Source: Vibrio zhugei (GTDB lineage Bacteria; Pseudomonadota; Gammaproteobacteria; Enterobacterales; Vibrionaceae). From it: a DNA stretch of 64,000 nucleotides. The DNA lies in contig NZ_CP033078.1 in assembly GCF_003716875.1 (NCBI RefSeq), positions 1,488,001-1,552,000 of the forward strand. The letters run 5' to 3'. The notes under the pieces were generated by a model that searched no databases, was not told the DNA's origin, and saw nothing but the letters and a program-made list of their open reading frames with translations. Position 1 is the stretch's first letter. Every line of letters starts with the position of its first letter. Positions 9,078-18,214 of the stretch are shown piece after piece. Both the position numbers and the translations under genes were made by a program.

Positions 9078-10165
9078 CCCGAATTCAACTGCGAAGTGCG
9101 ACATTCTCCAATATCAAGCAACCAAAGCCATTTCCTCAAATATAATGGCTGGCTGCTTGAAGCCTAAGCACTTTCTTGGACGATAGTTTATCCGAGATAA
9201 AGCGAACTCTATATCTATGTCAGTCACCGTCGTTAAGTCAGTTCCTTTCTTCACATATTGCCTTAAAAGACCGTTCGCATTCTCATTAGCACCACGCTCC
9301 CAAGAGCTATAAGGATGAGCAAAGTAGACATCAGCCTCTAATTCTTTTGCGATGGTTTCATGACCTGCAAACTCTCGTCCGTTATCTGCCGTAATGGTAT
9401 GGACATGGTTCTTATAAGGCATGAGTAGCTCTATGGTGGCTTTGGTAACATCATTCGCTGACTTAGATGGCACTTTCTTTACTACGTAAAATCGTGTCTT
9501 ACGCTCTAAAATAGTCACCATCGCACCTGTACCATGCTTACCTAGCACGGTGTCGATTTCCCAGTCACCAAACCGCTCCTTACCGTCAACGATGCTTGGT
9601 CTGTCATCAATCGAAACGGCATTCTTTATCGCTGGCGCTTTCTCTTTTTTACCGCGGCGATAACGCTTGTGTCCTTGCCTCAAGTGGCGATATAACTTAC
9701 CGCCCATGCGTTTATCTTGTGCGACAAAGCGATAGACCCACTCGTGACTGACAGCGGCCCCAACTTTCGTTAATACATTGGAAATCTGCTCTGGACTCCA
9801 ATCTGTTTCTAAAAGAAGACGGATAAAATCCACACGCTCCTTTGGTATGCGGTATTTACGCGCTGTTCTGCGCTTTTTAATCGACAACAGCTGGGCTTTA
9901 TTTGGGCAATAAATGTTGCCTTTACGACCTCGCTTAAGCTCCCGATATACTGTCGAGCGGTGGCACTGAACGGTTTTAGCTATTTCAGAAACCGAAATTC
10001 CCCGTTCCAAAAGAGCAGAAATCTGGTATCTTCTGCCCTCGGTCAACTGCTGATAATTCATGGTAGTACTGCTTGTTTCTTTGGCGAGAAGAGCGTACCA
10101 CTTTCAGCAGTTGGCTTCTTCTTCTACGCTTTCCATGAATGTCGCACTTATTATCTGAAATCGGG
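9078..10165 (-). mobile_element. IS30-family element 2
   Basis: About 1088 bp with the same terminal repeats as element 1 but in the opposite orientation (ends CCCGAATTCA at 9078 and GAAATCGGG at 10165). Comparison with the uninterrupted copy A at 2125-2140 shows the exact empty site, so the boundaries are well supported. Confidence 0.9.
9114..10061 (-). CDS. IS30-family transposase (element 2)
   Basis: A 315-residue IS30 transposase with the same HTH and D, D, E core (GDWEIDTVLG, TADNGREF, ERGANENANG) as element 1. The frame is intact. Scattered substitutions separate it from the element 1 transposase. Its insertion removes 19 residues from VgrG copy B. Confidence 0.95.
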   Translation of the reverse strand: MNYQQLTEGRRYQISALLERGISVSEIAKTVQCHRSTVYRELKRGRKGNIYCPNKAQLLSIKKRRTARKYRIPKERVDFIRLLLETDWSPEQISNVLTKVGAAVSHEWVYRFVAQDKRMGGKLYRHLRQGHKRYRRGKKEKAPAIKNAVSIDDRPSIVDGKERFGDWEIDTVLGKHGTGAMVTILERKTRFYVVKKVPSKSANDVTKATIELLMPYKNHVHTITADNGREFAGHETIAKELEADVYFAHPYSSWERGANENANGLLRQYVKKGTDLTTVTDIDIEFALSRINYRPRKCLGFKQPAIIFEEMALVA

Positions 10166-12223
10166 ACCGTTTGAAACCATTTGACTATAAGTACCGGGCG
10201 TGACTGCGGTATAAACGTTAGGGGATAACCCAGACTGACTGGGTGTGGCTGTGTAAGCAACCGCTTCCTCGGGGGCATCGGCCGCGTCCACGCCCCCTGG
10301 CAACTTCGCTACCAGTCCACTAAAGCCGCTGCCGGCGCCGGCGCTACCGCCTGAGTTAAGGTTGATACCCGCGCCAGAAAGATGCACCCCCGCTGGGTCG
10401 ACTTTCACAAAACTGCCACCGGCCACGGCGGTAATTTCCGCTCCAGATTCAATCACCACTTTTTGGCCCGCTTTGATATGAATTTCACTGCCCGATTCAT
10501 TGACCCATACTTTGCCCGCTTTCACGTGCATATCACCATCAATCACAAAGGTGCGGTTTTTATCGACTGCGGTTCGGCTTTCCCCTTTGGTCGACTCATG
10601 ATGATTGCGTTTGATCTTGGTGTAGTCATGTCGATCGACCGTGAGATGTTTGTCATTGTGTATAACGCGCGTATGGTCATTGTTGGTGATGCCGTCGTAA
10701 TCTTTCTGCGCGTGTAAGAAGATGGTTTCTTCATCCACCTGATCTTCAAAACTCAGCTCGTTGTAGCCATCCCCTTGATGGGTTTCAGTGCGAAGCACTG
10801 TCTTGGTTTTATGATCCGGTAATACGTACGGCGGAATGTTGTTCTCGTTGTAGGTCCCACCCGTCACAATCGGTTGATCCGGATCGCCATTTAAAAATGA
10901 CACAATCACTTCATGACCAATGCGCGGAATGGCGGACATGCCATATTGGCTGCCCGCCCAACCTTGAGACACGCGCACCCAGCACGAGCTTTGCTCATCA
11001 CTGTTGGAATAGCGATCCCACGGGAAATGCAATTTAACGCGGCCGTGCTCATCACAAAAGATTTCTTCGCCATCCGGGCCAACCACAAAAGCAATCATAG
11101 GACCATCGACTTGGGGTTTCGGCGTTGGCTTAGCTTGCCAGCGTAGAGTGGAAGGAATGACGGTGAACTGATTCGCATACGTCGTCGCCCCAGAGCCGCC
11201 CTCCTCTTCTAACGCCTGCGGCTGCTCGCCTTGAACGCTCAAACCGACCACTAAATAATCACGATTGAACTGCTCATTCAGATGCTCAGAGAGTGAAAAT
11301 TGATAGCCCGCTTTTAAGCTTTGCTGATTACTTTTGCCCGTCAGGGTTTGGGATTCACGACGTAGATAAGCCAAGCGGATATCATTAAACGCTTTACCAC
11401 TTTCATCATCTTTAAAACGACCTGGGGCATCGTAGTGTTCATAACCCGTCAGTTGATAATCGATATCGGCCGCAATAGCGCTTTGTGCAAACGTATAAGT
11501 GGGTTTTTTAAAGCTATAATCACGAGTAACGGAATGGGTAAATTCTGACTGAGTATGAGCGGCCAACTCTTTGATAAATGGGGCGTCATTCGCACCACCA
11601 GCTAAAGCATTGTAAGGTACCGGCTCCGCGACCCAAGGAAAACTGGCGGTTTTATCCGTAAACAACAGCGTGTGCTTACCTTCTTCATGAATAAAACTGT
11701 AAACCAGTCCTTCTTCTGCCGCTATGCGGTGTAGAAATTCCATATCCGTTTCTCGGTACTGCACACAGAATTCACGCTGCGCGCACTCTCGATCAATGGA
11801 GAACGCATAATCGTTGATATTCATCTCTTGCAACAAGATAGAAATGATTTCTGGAACGGTTTTTAACTGAAACGAACGGCTATTGTGTCGCAGGGCAAGA
11901 CGCTCGAGAGAGGGTACGAGCGTTAACGAATAAAAGCTAAAATGATGGCCAATGTCGCCTTGGCTGAAATGACTGACGATACCATTAACACGCTGCACCA
12001 ATTCACCGTTTCGGTAGAGAGTAAGCTCAGCGTTCCTATCAACGACTTGATCTGGAGTGATATGAGACTGTCGGCTTGCTAAATCAATCATATAGCGAAA
12101 GCCATAGCATGCCTCATTTCGAAATTCACTATCGGAGATGGATTCATGTCCATCAAATCGACGCACCACCAGTGTGTCGTCGTCTAGGCCATCGATTGTG
12201 ATTGCATAGTGTAACGTCGCCAT
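10151..12223 (-). CDS. vgrG: VgrG spike protein, copy B, C-terminus replaced by IS30 read-through
   Basis: VgrG trimers form the puncturing tip of the T6SS. I place the start at the ATG at 12223 (MATLHYAI), as in related Vibrio VgrGs; the open frame extends 16 codons further into a hairpin that more likely belongs to the intergenic region. The gp27-like head occupies roughly residues 1-340, followed by the gp5-like OB domain (FPWDRYSNSDEQSSCWVRVSQGWAG, split here for reading) and a beta-helix of short repeats. A Gly/Ser-rich stretch occurs near residue 635. The frame now ends in PDFR contributed by the IS. The restored protein would have 705 residues. The core spike is intact and may still function, but the Cys/His tail that could bind metal or cargo is lost. 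Confidence 0.9.
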   Translation of the reverse strand: MATLHYAITIDGLDDDTLVVRRFDGHESISDSEFRNEACYGFRYMIDLASRQSHITPDQVVDRNAELTLYRNGELVQRVNGIVSHFSQGDIGHHFSFYSLTLVPSLERLALRHNSRSFQLKTVPEIISILLQEMNINDYAFSIDRECAQREFCVQYRETDMEFLHRIAAEEGLVYSFIHEEGKHTLLFTDKTASFPWVAEPVPYNALAGGANDAPFIKELAAHTQSEFTHSVTRDYSFKKPTYTFAQSAIAADIDYQLTGYEHYDAPGRFKDDESGKAFNDIRLAYLRRESQTLTGKSNQQSLKAGYQFSLSEHLNEQFNRDYLVVGLSVQGEQPQALEEEGGSGATTYANQFTVIPSTLRWQAKPTPKPQVDGPMIAFVVGPDGEEIFCDEHGRVKLHFPWDRYSNSDEQSSCWVRVSQGWAGSQYGMSAIPRIGHEVIVSFLNGDPDQPIVTGGTYNENNIPPYVLPDHKTKTVLRTETHQGDGYNELSFEDQVDEETIFLHAQKDYDGITNNDHTRVIHNDKHLTVDRHDYTKIKRNHHESTKGESRTAVDKNRTFVIDGDMHVKAGKVWVNESGSEIHIKAGQKVVIESGAEITAVAGGSFVKVDPAGVHLSGAGINLNSGGSAGAGSGFSGLVAKLPGGVDAADAPEEAVAYTATPSQSGLSPNVYTAVTPGTYSQMVSNGPDFR

Positions 12224-12257
12224 CCTGACATTTCCTTTCGTGTTCTTATATACGTCA

Positions 12258-12313
12258 AAAACCTTAAGCACAACACATTGAATCCAAAAAGGAATGCGTT
12301 GTGCTTAAGGTTT
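12258..12313 (-). terminator. Long hairpin between hcp and vgrG
   Basis: The arms (ccttaagcacaac, 12262-12274, and its complement, 12298-12310) form a 13-bp perfect stem that extends further with mismatches and with A-T pairs at the base. On the minus strand the hairpin is followed by TTTTT. It probably ends or attenuates hcp transcripts before vgrG, and would leave Hcp in excess. Confidence 0.7.
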
Positions 12314-12320
12314 AATATTA

Positions 12321-12342
12321 TTGCCCGAGGGTCCTCGGGCAA
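12321..12342. terminator. GC-rich hairpin just after hcp
   Basis: A 9-bp stem (ttgcccgag / ctcgggcaa) with a 4-base loop lies 18 bp after the hcp stop codon. It lacks a clear U-tract and may protect the hcp mRNA 3' end or act with the larger hairpin next to it. Confidence 0.5.
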
Positions 12343-12359
12343 TGTTAAGCGCGCGTAAA

Positions 12360-12878
12360 TTACGCTTCAATCGGCTTACGCCAGTCATCAGAACCTGAAG
12401 TACCAGCATTCACGTGATCCCACGTAATTTTGCGGTAAGTCATCGATACGGTTAAGTTTTGTGTAAAGTCCGCTTTCGCTGGATCTTGACAGTGTGGCAT
12501 TTCACATCGAATGTCGACGATAGAAGCATTTTCTAGCTTCGTCGTGAAGAAGTTTTCTTGCTTACCTTCAATCGATGTGCGGTACCATTTCAATTCCACA
12601 TTCGTCATCTTTTCACCTGACGCCAATGCGTTGTATAGTAGAGGCACGGCTTTGTTCAGCGTTACGGTAAACTGGAACGGCTTGTGAACACGCTGACCAG
12701 ATGGCTGACCCGATTGTGGATCCGTTGGTACGGTCACATTGTGGTCAAAGTACTGAACCAGCATCTCGTCTTCGTGACCTTCAACAAATGAGTCACCGAT
12801 TGAATCAGCAGTACATGCGCCTGCAGTGATAAGACCCTGAGTTTGACCTTCGATAGAGATATAACATGGAGTTGGCAT
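12360..12878 (-). CDS. hcp: Hcp, T6SS tube protein
   Basis: A 172-residue protein starting MPTPCYISIEGQTQG and ending SGSDDWRKPIEA, the length and both ends expected of Vibrio Hcp as I recall it. Hcp hexamers stack into the inner tube that is expelled with VgrG, and can carry small effectors. It is the first gene of the hcp-vgrG-DUF4123-effector unit and lies about 55 bp downstream of a GG-N10-GC sigma54-type promoter. No structural T6SS genes (vas/tss) are in the window, so this is an auxiliary cluster that needs a main cluster elsewhere. Confidence 0.97.
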   Translation of the reverse strand: MPTPCYISIEGQTQGLITAGACTADSIGDSFVEGHEDEMLVQYFDHNVTVPTDPQSGQPSGQRVHKPFQFTVTLNKAVPLLYNALASGEKMTNVELKWYRTSIEGKQENFFTTKLENASIVDIRCEMPHCQDPAKADFTQNLTVSMTYRKITWDHVNAGTSGSDDWRKPIEA

Positions 12879-12931
12879 GGCTTAATTCCTTAATTTACTT
12901 GTTTCATCAAATTTGTATTGCGTACCAACAA

Positions 12932-12952
12932 GAGAGCAAAGTCGATGCCAAT
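12932..12952 (-). promoter_or_regulatory. Sigma54-type promoter of hcp
   Basis: The minus strand reads TTGGCATCGACTTTGCTC, which matches the -24/-12 pattern (TGGCA, GG-N10-GC, TTGC) exactly in spacing. It lies about 55-75 bp upstream of the hcp start. In Vibrio, auxiliary hcp operons are known to depend on RpoN and the activator VasH, which fits. A palindrome (ccaatattgg, 12948-12957) overlaps the -24 side. Confidence 0.75.
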
Positions 12953-13304
12953 ATTGGTATCTTTATTTTTCAGTAGGTTATAATTACACTCCAATTAATA
13001 AAGCAATAAGCTGCCTATAGCTGAGCAAGATCTTGCTCGCTGGGCAAACTTCGACTCACCTAACGCTCAATAGCTTTTATAGAGTTCCTCTTCCACTTTA
13101 CGCTGTTCTGTATGGTTTATTGTTTCATTTTTCCCGTGACGGAGAGCGTAGGCACAGTAAGCGATCCAGCATACATTGGCTGTTTTACCTACGGAGCAAT
13201 CATAGCTAGTTGACCGATTCATCCCAAGAGTAGTCGATGACTGGGTCACCCGCCTTTTCAAGAGTGGCTTGCAGTGTCAGTCACTCTTGTCTGAGGGCCC
13301 ATAA
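12953..13304. other. Intergenic region upstream of hcp; no convincing gene
   Basis: It contains a perfect 16-bp dyad, gagcaagatcttgctc, at 13023-13038, about 100 bp upstream of the expected hcp transcription start, where an enhancer-binding protein would sit. A 64-codon minus-strand frame (13067-13261) has no recognisable similarity and no good ribosome site; I do not call it a gene. Confidence 0.4.
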
Positions 13305-13333
13305 AAAATGCCAGCATGAATGCTGGCATTTTA
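13305..13333 (-). terminator. Terminator after the beta-barrel protein gene
   Basis: A 12-bp stem (aaaatgccagca / tgctggcatttt) with a TGAA loop is followed on the minus strand by a short T-run. It is the typical intrinsic terminator for the gene at 13368-13841. Confidence 0.8.
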
Positions 13334-13367
13334 TTTCAACGGTCTTCAATACAACATGGTAGAGAAA

Positions 13368-13841
13368 TTAAAGGATATTGAACGATACCGTTAGGTTATA
13401 CGTTTCCATATCATCGTGATCCATTTTGTAGTTCGAATAGTTCGCACCCACAGAAATAGGACCAAACACTTCGTAATCCGCACCGACGCTGTACATCACA
13501 TCGTAACCATCATCACTGCCATTATCAGAGTCTTTATCCCACTTATGTAGACCGCCTTTCGCGTACACTTGCAGTGGGCCAAAGTTGATGCTTGGTTTCA
13601 AGGCAATATAAGTATCGTTGAATGATAAATCACTGCGGTGGTCAAAACTATCAAATTTATTTAAACCCGCTTCGACACCGATAATTGGCAAAAGACCGGT
13701 CCCTGCATGGATGTTGTACGCAGTACCATCAACGCCATCAATTTTTGCATTACCGACTGATGCGCCGCCGTAAATCCATGAGTCAGCGAAAGCAGATGTT
13801 GAAGCACCAATCAGTGCCAGTGCAAGTAGTGTTTTTTTCAT
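13368..13841 (-). CDS. Small outer-membrane beta-barrel protein
   Basis: A 157-residue protein with a clear signal peptide (MKKTLLALALIGASTSAFA, cleavage before DSWIYG). The mature part has alternating hydrophobic and polar residues and repeated Gly/Asp turns, and ends in an aromatic/hydrophobic strand (LTVSFNIL), as expected for an eight-stranded barrel of the OmpA/OmpW-like size class. Monocistronic, with its own terminator. The function is not known; a structural or protective envelope role is likely. Confidence 0.75.
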   Translation of the reverse strand: MKKTLLALALIGASTSAFADSWIYGGASVGNAKIDGVDGTAYNIHAGTGLLPIIGVEAGLNKFDSFDHRSDLSFNDTYIALKPSINFGPLQVYAKGGLHKWDKDSDNGSDDGYDVMYSVGADYEVFGPISVGANYSNYKMDHDDMETYNLTVSFNIL

Positions 13842-13945
13842 GAGTAATCTTCTCTCAGTCAGTTAAGTGACAACTTAGAACGGATAACTATTGCCGCTAA
13901 AGCGCCATAATATCGTATTCTGTCAGAATTAAGCAAATTTCATTC

Positions 13946-16900
13946 CTAAATATCATTAATCGCATTTTTAATGCGTTTATCGGATACCGGATACGGAGTA
14001 CCGAGTTGCTGAGCAAAATAGCTCACGCGCAGCTCCTCTATCATCCAGCGAATGTCTTTCACTTTTTCCGGAATATCCATTCCTCTCGGAATTTTATTCA
14101 GCAACTCTTTATAATCATTGGTCACCGATTCAATTTTCAGCATATGAGCACGATCTTTATTGGGATCGATCGGCAACTTGTCCATACGACGCTCTATCGC
14201 CTTCATATAGCGTAGAATATCTGGCAAACGTTGCCAGCCACATTCGGTTGCAAACCCTTTAAAAATCAGCCCTTCGATTTGTGCTTTAATATCAGACAAC
14301 GCAAAGGCCATCGAAAGGTCGACTTTGCCTTTCAAGCGCTTATTGATTTCAAACGCCTTCGTCAGAATCGTTTCCACTTGCTTGGCAATGTCCACAACGG
14401 TATCACCGAGCTCCCCACGAATAGACTCTTTTAATGCTTCAAATTGCTCTGGCTCCCACACCACACCACCGTGTTGTTCGATCAATTTATCCACTCCACA
14501 GGCAATGCAGTCATCAATCAAATCCAATACCTTGCCATAGGGATTAAAATATAAGCCAAGTTTCGATTTATTCGGTAAATTGCTGTGTAAGTATTTGATT
14601 GGAGAAGGCACGTTCAATAAGACAAGGCGACGTTGACCTTGACGCATCGCTTCGATCTGCTCTTGCTCGGTTTCAAACAGTTTAATCTCAACACTGTCTT
14701 TGTTGTCGACAATGGCGGGGAACGCCTTGACCTCAAAGCCACCACGTTTTTGTTGATACACCTGTGGTAGCGTCCCAAACGACCATGTGTGTAAATTCTG
14801 CTGTTCGATATCGTCATCGGCAACCTTAGATAAGGTCTCTTGTACTTGTTCTTTTAAGCTCTCTTTCAAAGCAAACAGATCATTGTTTTCTTTGATTTTA
14901 CGACGGCGATGATCGACCGCTCGGAACGTCATTTTTAAGTGATCGGGTAATTGATCGATATTCCAATCATCACGCTTTACTTCTGCCCCAGTCATACGAC
15001 GCAACTCTTTCTCAAGTGCATCCAGCAGCGGCAATTCCATTGGCGTCACTCTGGCTAAAAATGCCTCCGCATAATTCGGTGCTGGCACAAAGTTTTTACG
15101 CAGGGTCTTTGGTAGTGACTTGATTAAGGTGGTTACCAATTCTTGTCGCAGACCTGGGATTTGCCAATCAAACCCATGAGGCTCGATTTGGTTCAAGATT
15201 GGTAACGGAATGTGTACCGTGACACCGTCACTATCTTCTCCCGGTTCAAATTGGTAGCTCAGCTTGAGCTTAATACCATTTTGATGCCAGAAGTTGGGAT
15301 AATCTAAATCCGTCACATGACTGGCATCATTTTTAAACAGCATCTCTTTTTCAAAGTTAAGTAACTCTGGATTCTGTTTACGCTGCTGTTTCCACCATGT
15401 ATCAAAGTGGCGACCGGACACCACTTCGGTGCCAATACGCTGATCATAAAACTCAAACAATTCATCGTCATCGACCAAAATATCGCGGCGACGTGATTTG
15501 TGTTCTAATTCTTCCACTTCTAACAATAACGAACGGTTCTGCTTGAAGAACTCGTGGCGAGTCTCCCACTCGCCTTCGACTAATGCGCTGCGAATAAACA
15601 GTTCTCGACTCACAACAGGATCAATGTGACTGTAATTCACTAACCGTTTTGCCACCAATGGAATCCCAAATAACATAACTTTTTCATAAGCCATCACGGT
15701 GGCGCGTTTTTTCGACCAATGAGGTTCGCTGTAGCTACGCTTCACGAGATGCCCAGCTAATGACTCCACCCACTCTGGCTGAATTTTAGCCACCACACGC
15801 GCCCACAGTTTTGAAGTTTCTACCAACTCGGCAGACATCACCCACTTGGGCTGTTTTTTGAAAAGACCCGAAGCAGGAAAAATATGAAAGCGAGCATTGC
15901 GCGCACCTTGATACTCGTTTTTTTCTTGATCTTTTAATCCGACATGAGAAAGCAGTCCGCTTAAAATCGCGGTATGAACACTGTCATAGTTACCCGGTTC
16001 ACTATTCAGTTTAAACCCCATTTCTCGCGTTGCTTGGCGCAACTGGGTATACACATCTTGCCACTCACGAACACGGAGGTAGTTCAGATAGTCTTGCTTA
16101 CATTGACGGCGAAATTGATTATTGCTCAAAGCCTTCTGCTGTTCTTGCAAATAGTCCCACAGATTAATAAAGGTCAAGAAATCGGACTCTTCATTAGCAA
16201 AGCGGCGATGTTTCTCATCAGACGCTTGCTTTTTATCACTGGGTCGCTCACGTGGGTCTTGAATCGACAAAGCCGACGCAATGATCATGACATCTTTTAA
16301 ACACCCTAATTGTGGGGCAGCAATGACCATACGGGCTAAACGCGGATCAATCGGCAACGCAGCGAGTTGCCGTCCTAACGGGGTCAAGGCTTTGGTTTTA
16401 CGTTCACCTTTGGCTTTCTCCGTGATCGCTCCCAGCTCGTCTAATAAACGCACGCCATCTTGAATATTGCGCTTATCTGGCGCTTCCACAAACGGAAACG
16501 CTTCGATATCCCCTAACCCCAAGGCCGTCATCTGCAAAATCACTGAGGCTAAATTGGTACGGAGAATTTCAGGATCAGTAAATTCAGGACGTGATTCAAA
16601 GTCCTCTTCAGAATATAACCGAATGCAAATCCCTTCAGTAACACGCCCACACCGTCCTTTTCGCTGATTGGCACTCGCTTGGGAAATCGGTTCAATCGGC
16701 AAGCGCTGTACTTTCGTCCGGTAGCTATAACGACTCACCCGTGCCGTACCGGGATCAATCACATATTTAATGCCAGGAACCGTAAGTGAGGTCTCTGCGA
16801 CGTTGGTCGCCAGTACAATACGTCGACCGGTGTGAGATTGGAAAATGCGATTTTGTTCCGAGGCAGACAAGCGCGCAAACAGTGGTACAACTTCAGTATC

Positions 16901-17875
16901 ACGCAACTTCAGTTTGTTGAGCGCATCGGCGGTATCACGAATTTCTCGCTCACCGCTCATGAAAACCAAAATATCGCCAAGGCCTTCATCAGACAGTTCT
17001 TCAACAGCTTGAATAATGCCTTCTTGTTGATCGCGATCGCTTTCATCATCGCCAGACAACGGACGATAACGGGTTTCAACAGGATAAGTACGACCAGACA
17101 CCTCGATAATCGGCGCATTGTAAAAGTGCTGAGAAAAACGCTCTGGATCAATGGTTGCCGAGGTAATCACCACTTTGAGATCAGGGCGGCGTGGTAACAG
17201 TTCTTTCAAATACCCCAAAATGAAATCAATGTTGAGACTGCGTTCATGAGCCTCATCAATAATGATGGTATCATATTGATTTAAAAACCGATCATTCTGT
17301 ATTTCTGCCAGTAATATCCCATCCGTCATTAACTTAATTTGGGTATCTGATGAAACTTGATCACTAAAACGAACTTTATAGCCAACCACGTCGCCGAGCG
17401 GCGTTTTCATTTCTTCAGCAATACGATTGGCCACTGAGCGAGCCGCCAAACGGCGTGGCTGAGTATGACCAATTAAGCCATGCTTGCCTCGGCCTAACTC
17501 CGCACAAATTTTCGGTAACTGCGTGGTTTTCCCTGAACCTGTCTCACCGGCAACAATCACCACTTGATGGTTTGCTATCGCCTGAGCAATATCGTCACGT
17601 TTTTGACTAACAGGCAGTTGATCGGGGTAATCAATATGTACGGGTTTATTCAAACGTTGCTGCACCACCATCATTGATTGGGCGATGTCTTGGGCAATTT
17701 CATCGAATACGGCATGGCGTGCCGCGTCTTTTTTGATACGGCTCGCACCGTTGATTCGCTTATTCAAACGAAAACGGTCTTTAATTAAGCATTGTTCGAG
17801 TGCTTTTTTCAGCGACTTTGCCGTATTGGCCTGTGCTTTAACAGGCTGTTCTGAGTTGACTGGAGATTGAGTCAA
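13946..17875 (-). CDS. hrpA: ATP-dependent RNA helicase HrpA
   Basis: A 1309-residue DEAH-box helicase of full family length. Walker A is GETGSGKTT at residues 110-118, Walker B is DEAH at 207-210, followed by SAT (motif III) and the QRKGRCGR motif VI. The helicase-associated and OB-fold regions and the large C-terminal DUF3418 region typical of HrpA follow. In E. coli HrpA acts on stalled or collided ribosomes and on fimbrial mRNA processing. Single gene, divergent from azoR with about 340 bp between start codons. Confidence 0.97.
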   Translation of the reverse strand: MTQSPVNSEQPVKAQANTAKSLKKALEQCLIKDRFRLNKRINGASRIKKDAARHAVFDEIAQDIAQSMMVVQQRLNKPVHIDYPDQLPVSQKRDDIAQAIANHQVVIVAGETGSGKTTQLPKICAELGRGKHGLIGHTQPRRLAARSVANRIAEEMKTPLGDVVGYKVRFSDQVSSDTQIKLMTDGILLAEIQNDRFLNQYDTIIIDEAHERSLNIDFILGYLKELLPRRPDLKVVITSATIDPERFSQHFYNAPIIEVSGRTYPVETRYRPLSGDDESDRDQQEGIIQAVEELSDEGLGDILVFMSGEREIRDTADALNKLKLRDTEVVPLFARLSASEQNRIFQSHTGRRIVLATNVAETSLTVPGIKYVIDPGTARVSRYSYRTKVQRLPIEPISQASANQRKGRCGRVTEGICIRLYSEEDFESRPEFTDPEILRTNLASVILQMTALGLGDIEAFPFVEAPDKRNIQDGVRLLDELGAITEKAKGERKTKALTPLGRQLAALPIDPRLARMVIAAPQLGCLKDVMIIASALSIQDPRERPSDKKQASDEKHRRFANEESDFLTFINLWDYLQEQQKALSNNQFRRQCKQDYLNYLRVREWQDVYTQLRQATREMGFKLNSEPGNYDSVHTAILSGLLSHVGLKDQEKNEYQGARNARFHIFPASGLFKKQPKWVMSAELVETSKLWARVVAKIQPEWVESLAGHLVKRSYSEPHWSKKRATVMAYEKVMLFGIPLVAKRLVNYSHIDPVVSRELFIRSALVEGEWETRHEFFKQNRSLLLEVEELEHKSRRRDILVDDDELFEFYDQRIGTEVVSGRHFDTWWKQQRKQNPELLNFEKEMLFKNDASHVTDLDYPNFWHQNGIKLKLSYQFEPGEDSDGVTVHIPLPILNQIEPHGFDWQIPGLRQELVTTLIKSLPKTLRKNFVPAPNYAEAFLARVTPMELPLLDALEKELRRMTGAEVKRDDWNIDQLPDHLKMTFRAVDHRRRKIKENNDLFALKESLKEQVQETLSKVADDDIEQQNLHTWSFGTLPQVYQQKRGGFEVKAFPAIVDNKDSVEIKLFETEQEQIEAMRQGQRRLVLLNVPSPIKYLHSNLPNKSKLGLYFNPYGKVLDLIDDCIACGVDKLIEQHGGVVWEPEQFEALKESIRGELGDTVVDIAKQVETILTKAFEINKRLKGKVDLSMAFALSDIKAQIEGLIFKGFATECGWQRLPDILRYMKAIERRMDKLPIDPNKDRAHMLKIESVTNDYKELLNKIPRGMDIPEKVKDIRWMIEELRVSYFAQQLGTPYPVSDKRIKNAINDI

Positions 17876-18214
17876 AACGTGTCCTATTTATGATTTGAAG
17901 ACGAAACTGCACGAATTGTAACACAGACTCCTCATGTCGCAGCAACCTTCCCACGCATCATCAATCAGATAACACTCATTCACACACAGCATGGTTCGTT
18001 GACCGACAGCGCGGTGAACCTTGTCCCACCGTATGCGACACTCATCATTGTGTGGGTCTCATTTGCTTAATCGAACGGGAGTTACGCCACCTTCATTCAA
18101 AAAAATTGAACAAGATAAGCAAGATTGACGACTGTTGCTCTTGCTTGTCAAACGCTAACATATGAACCACTTAAACGAATTAACACTCATCACTTCAATA
18201 GAAAGGATAACGGT
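17876..18214. other. Divergent promoter region between hrpA and azoR
   Basis: No gene is visible. An in-frame 30-codon upstream extension of azoR (from 18125) lacks a ribosome site and is not part of the protein. I could not pick a promoter with confidence. Confidence 0.5.

Noticed and set aside
5415-10165. Single composite IS30 transposon
   Set aside because: Each element has its own target duplication, and they differ in sequence, so they arrived separately.
12224-12271. 16-codon N-terminal extension of VgrG
   Set aside because: It overlaps a terminator-like hairpin, and homologous VgrGs start at MATL.
13067-13261. 64-codon frame upstream of hcp
   Set aside because: No similarity, no ribosome site and a composition not clearly coding.
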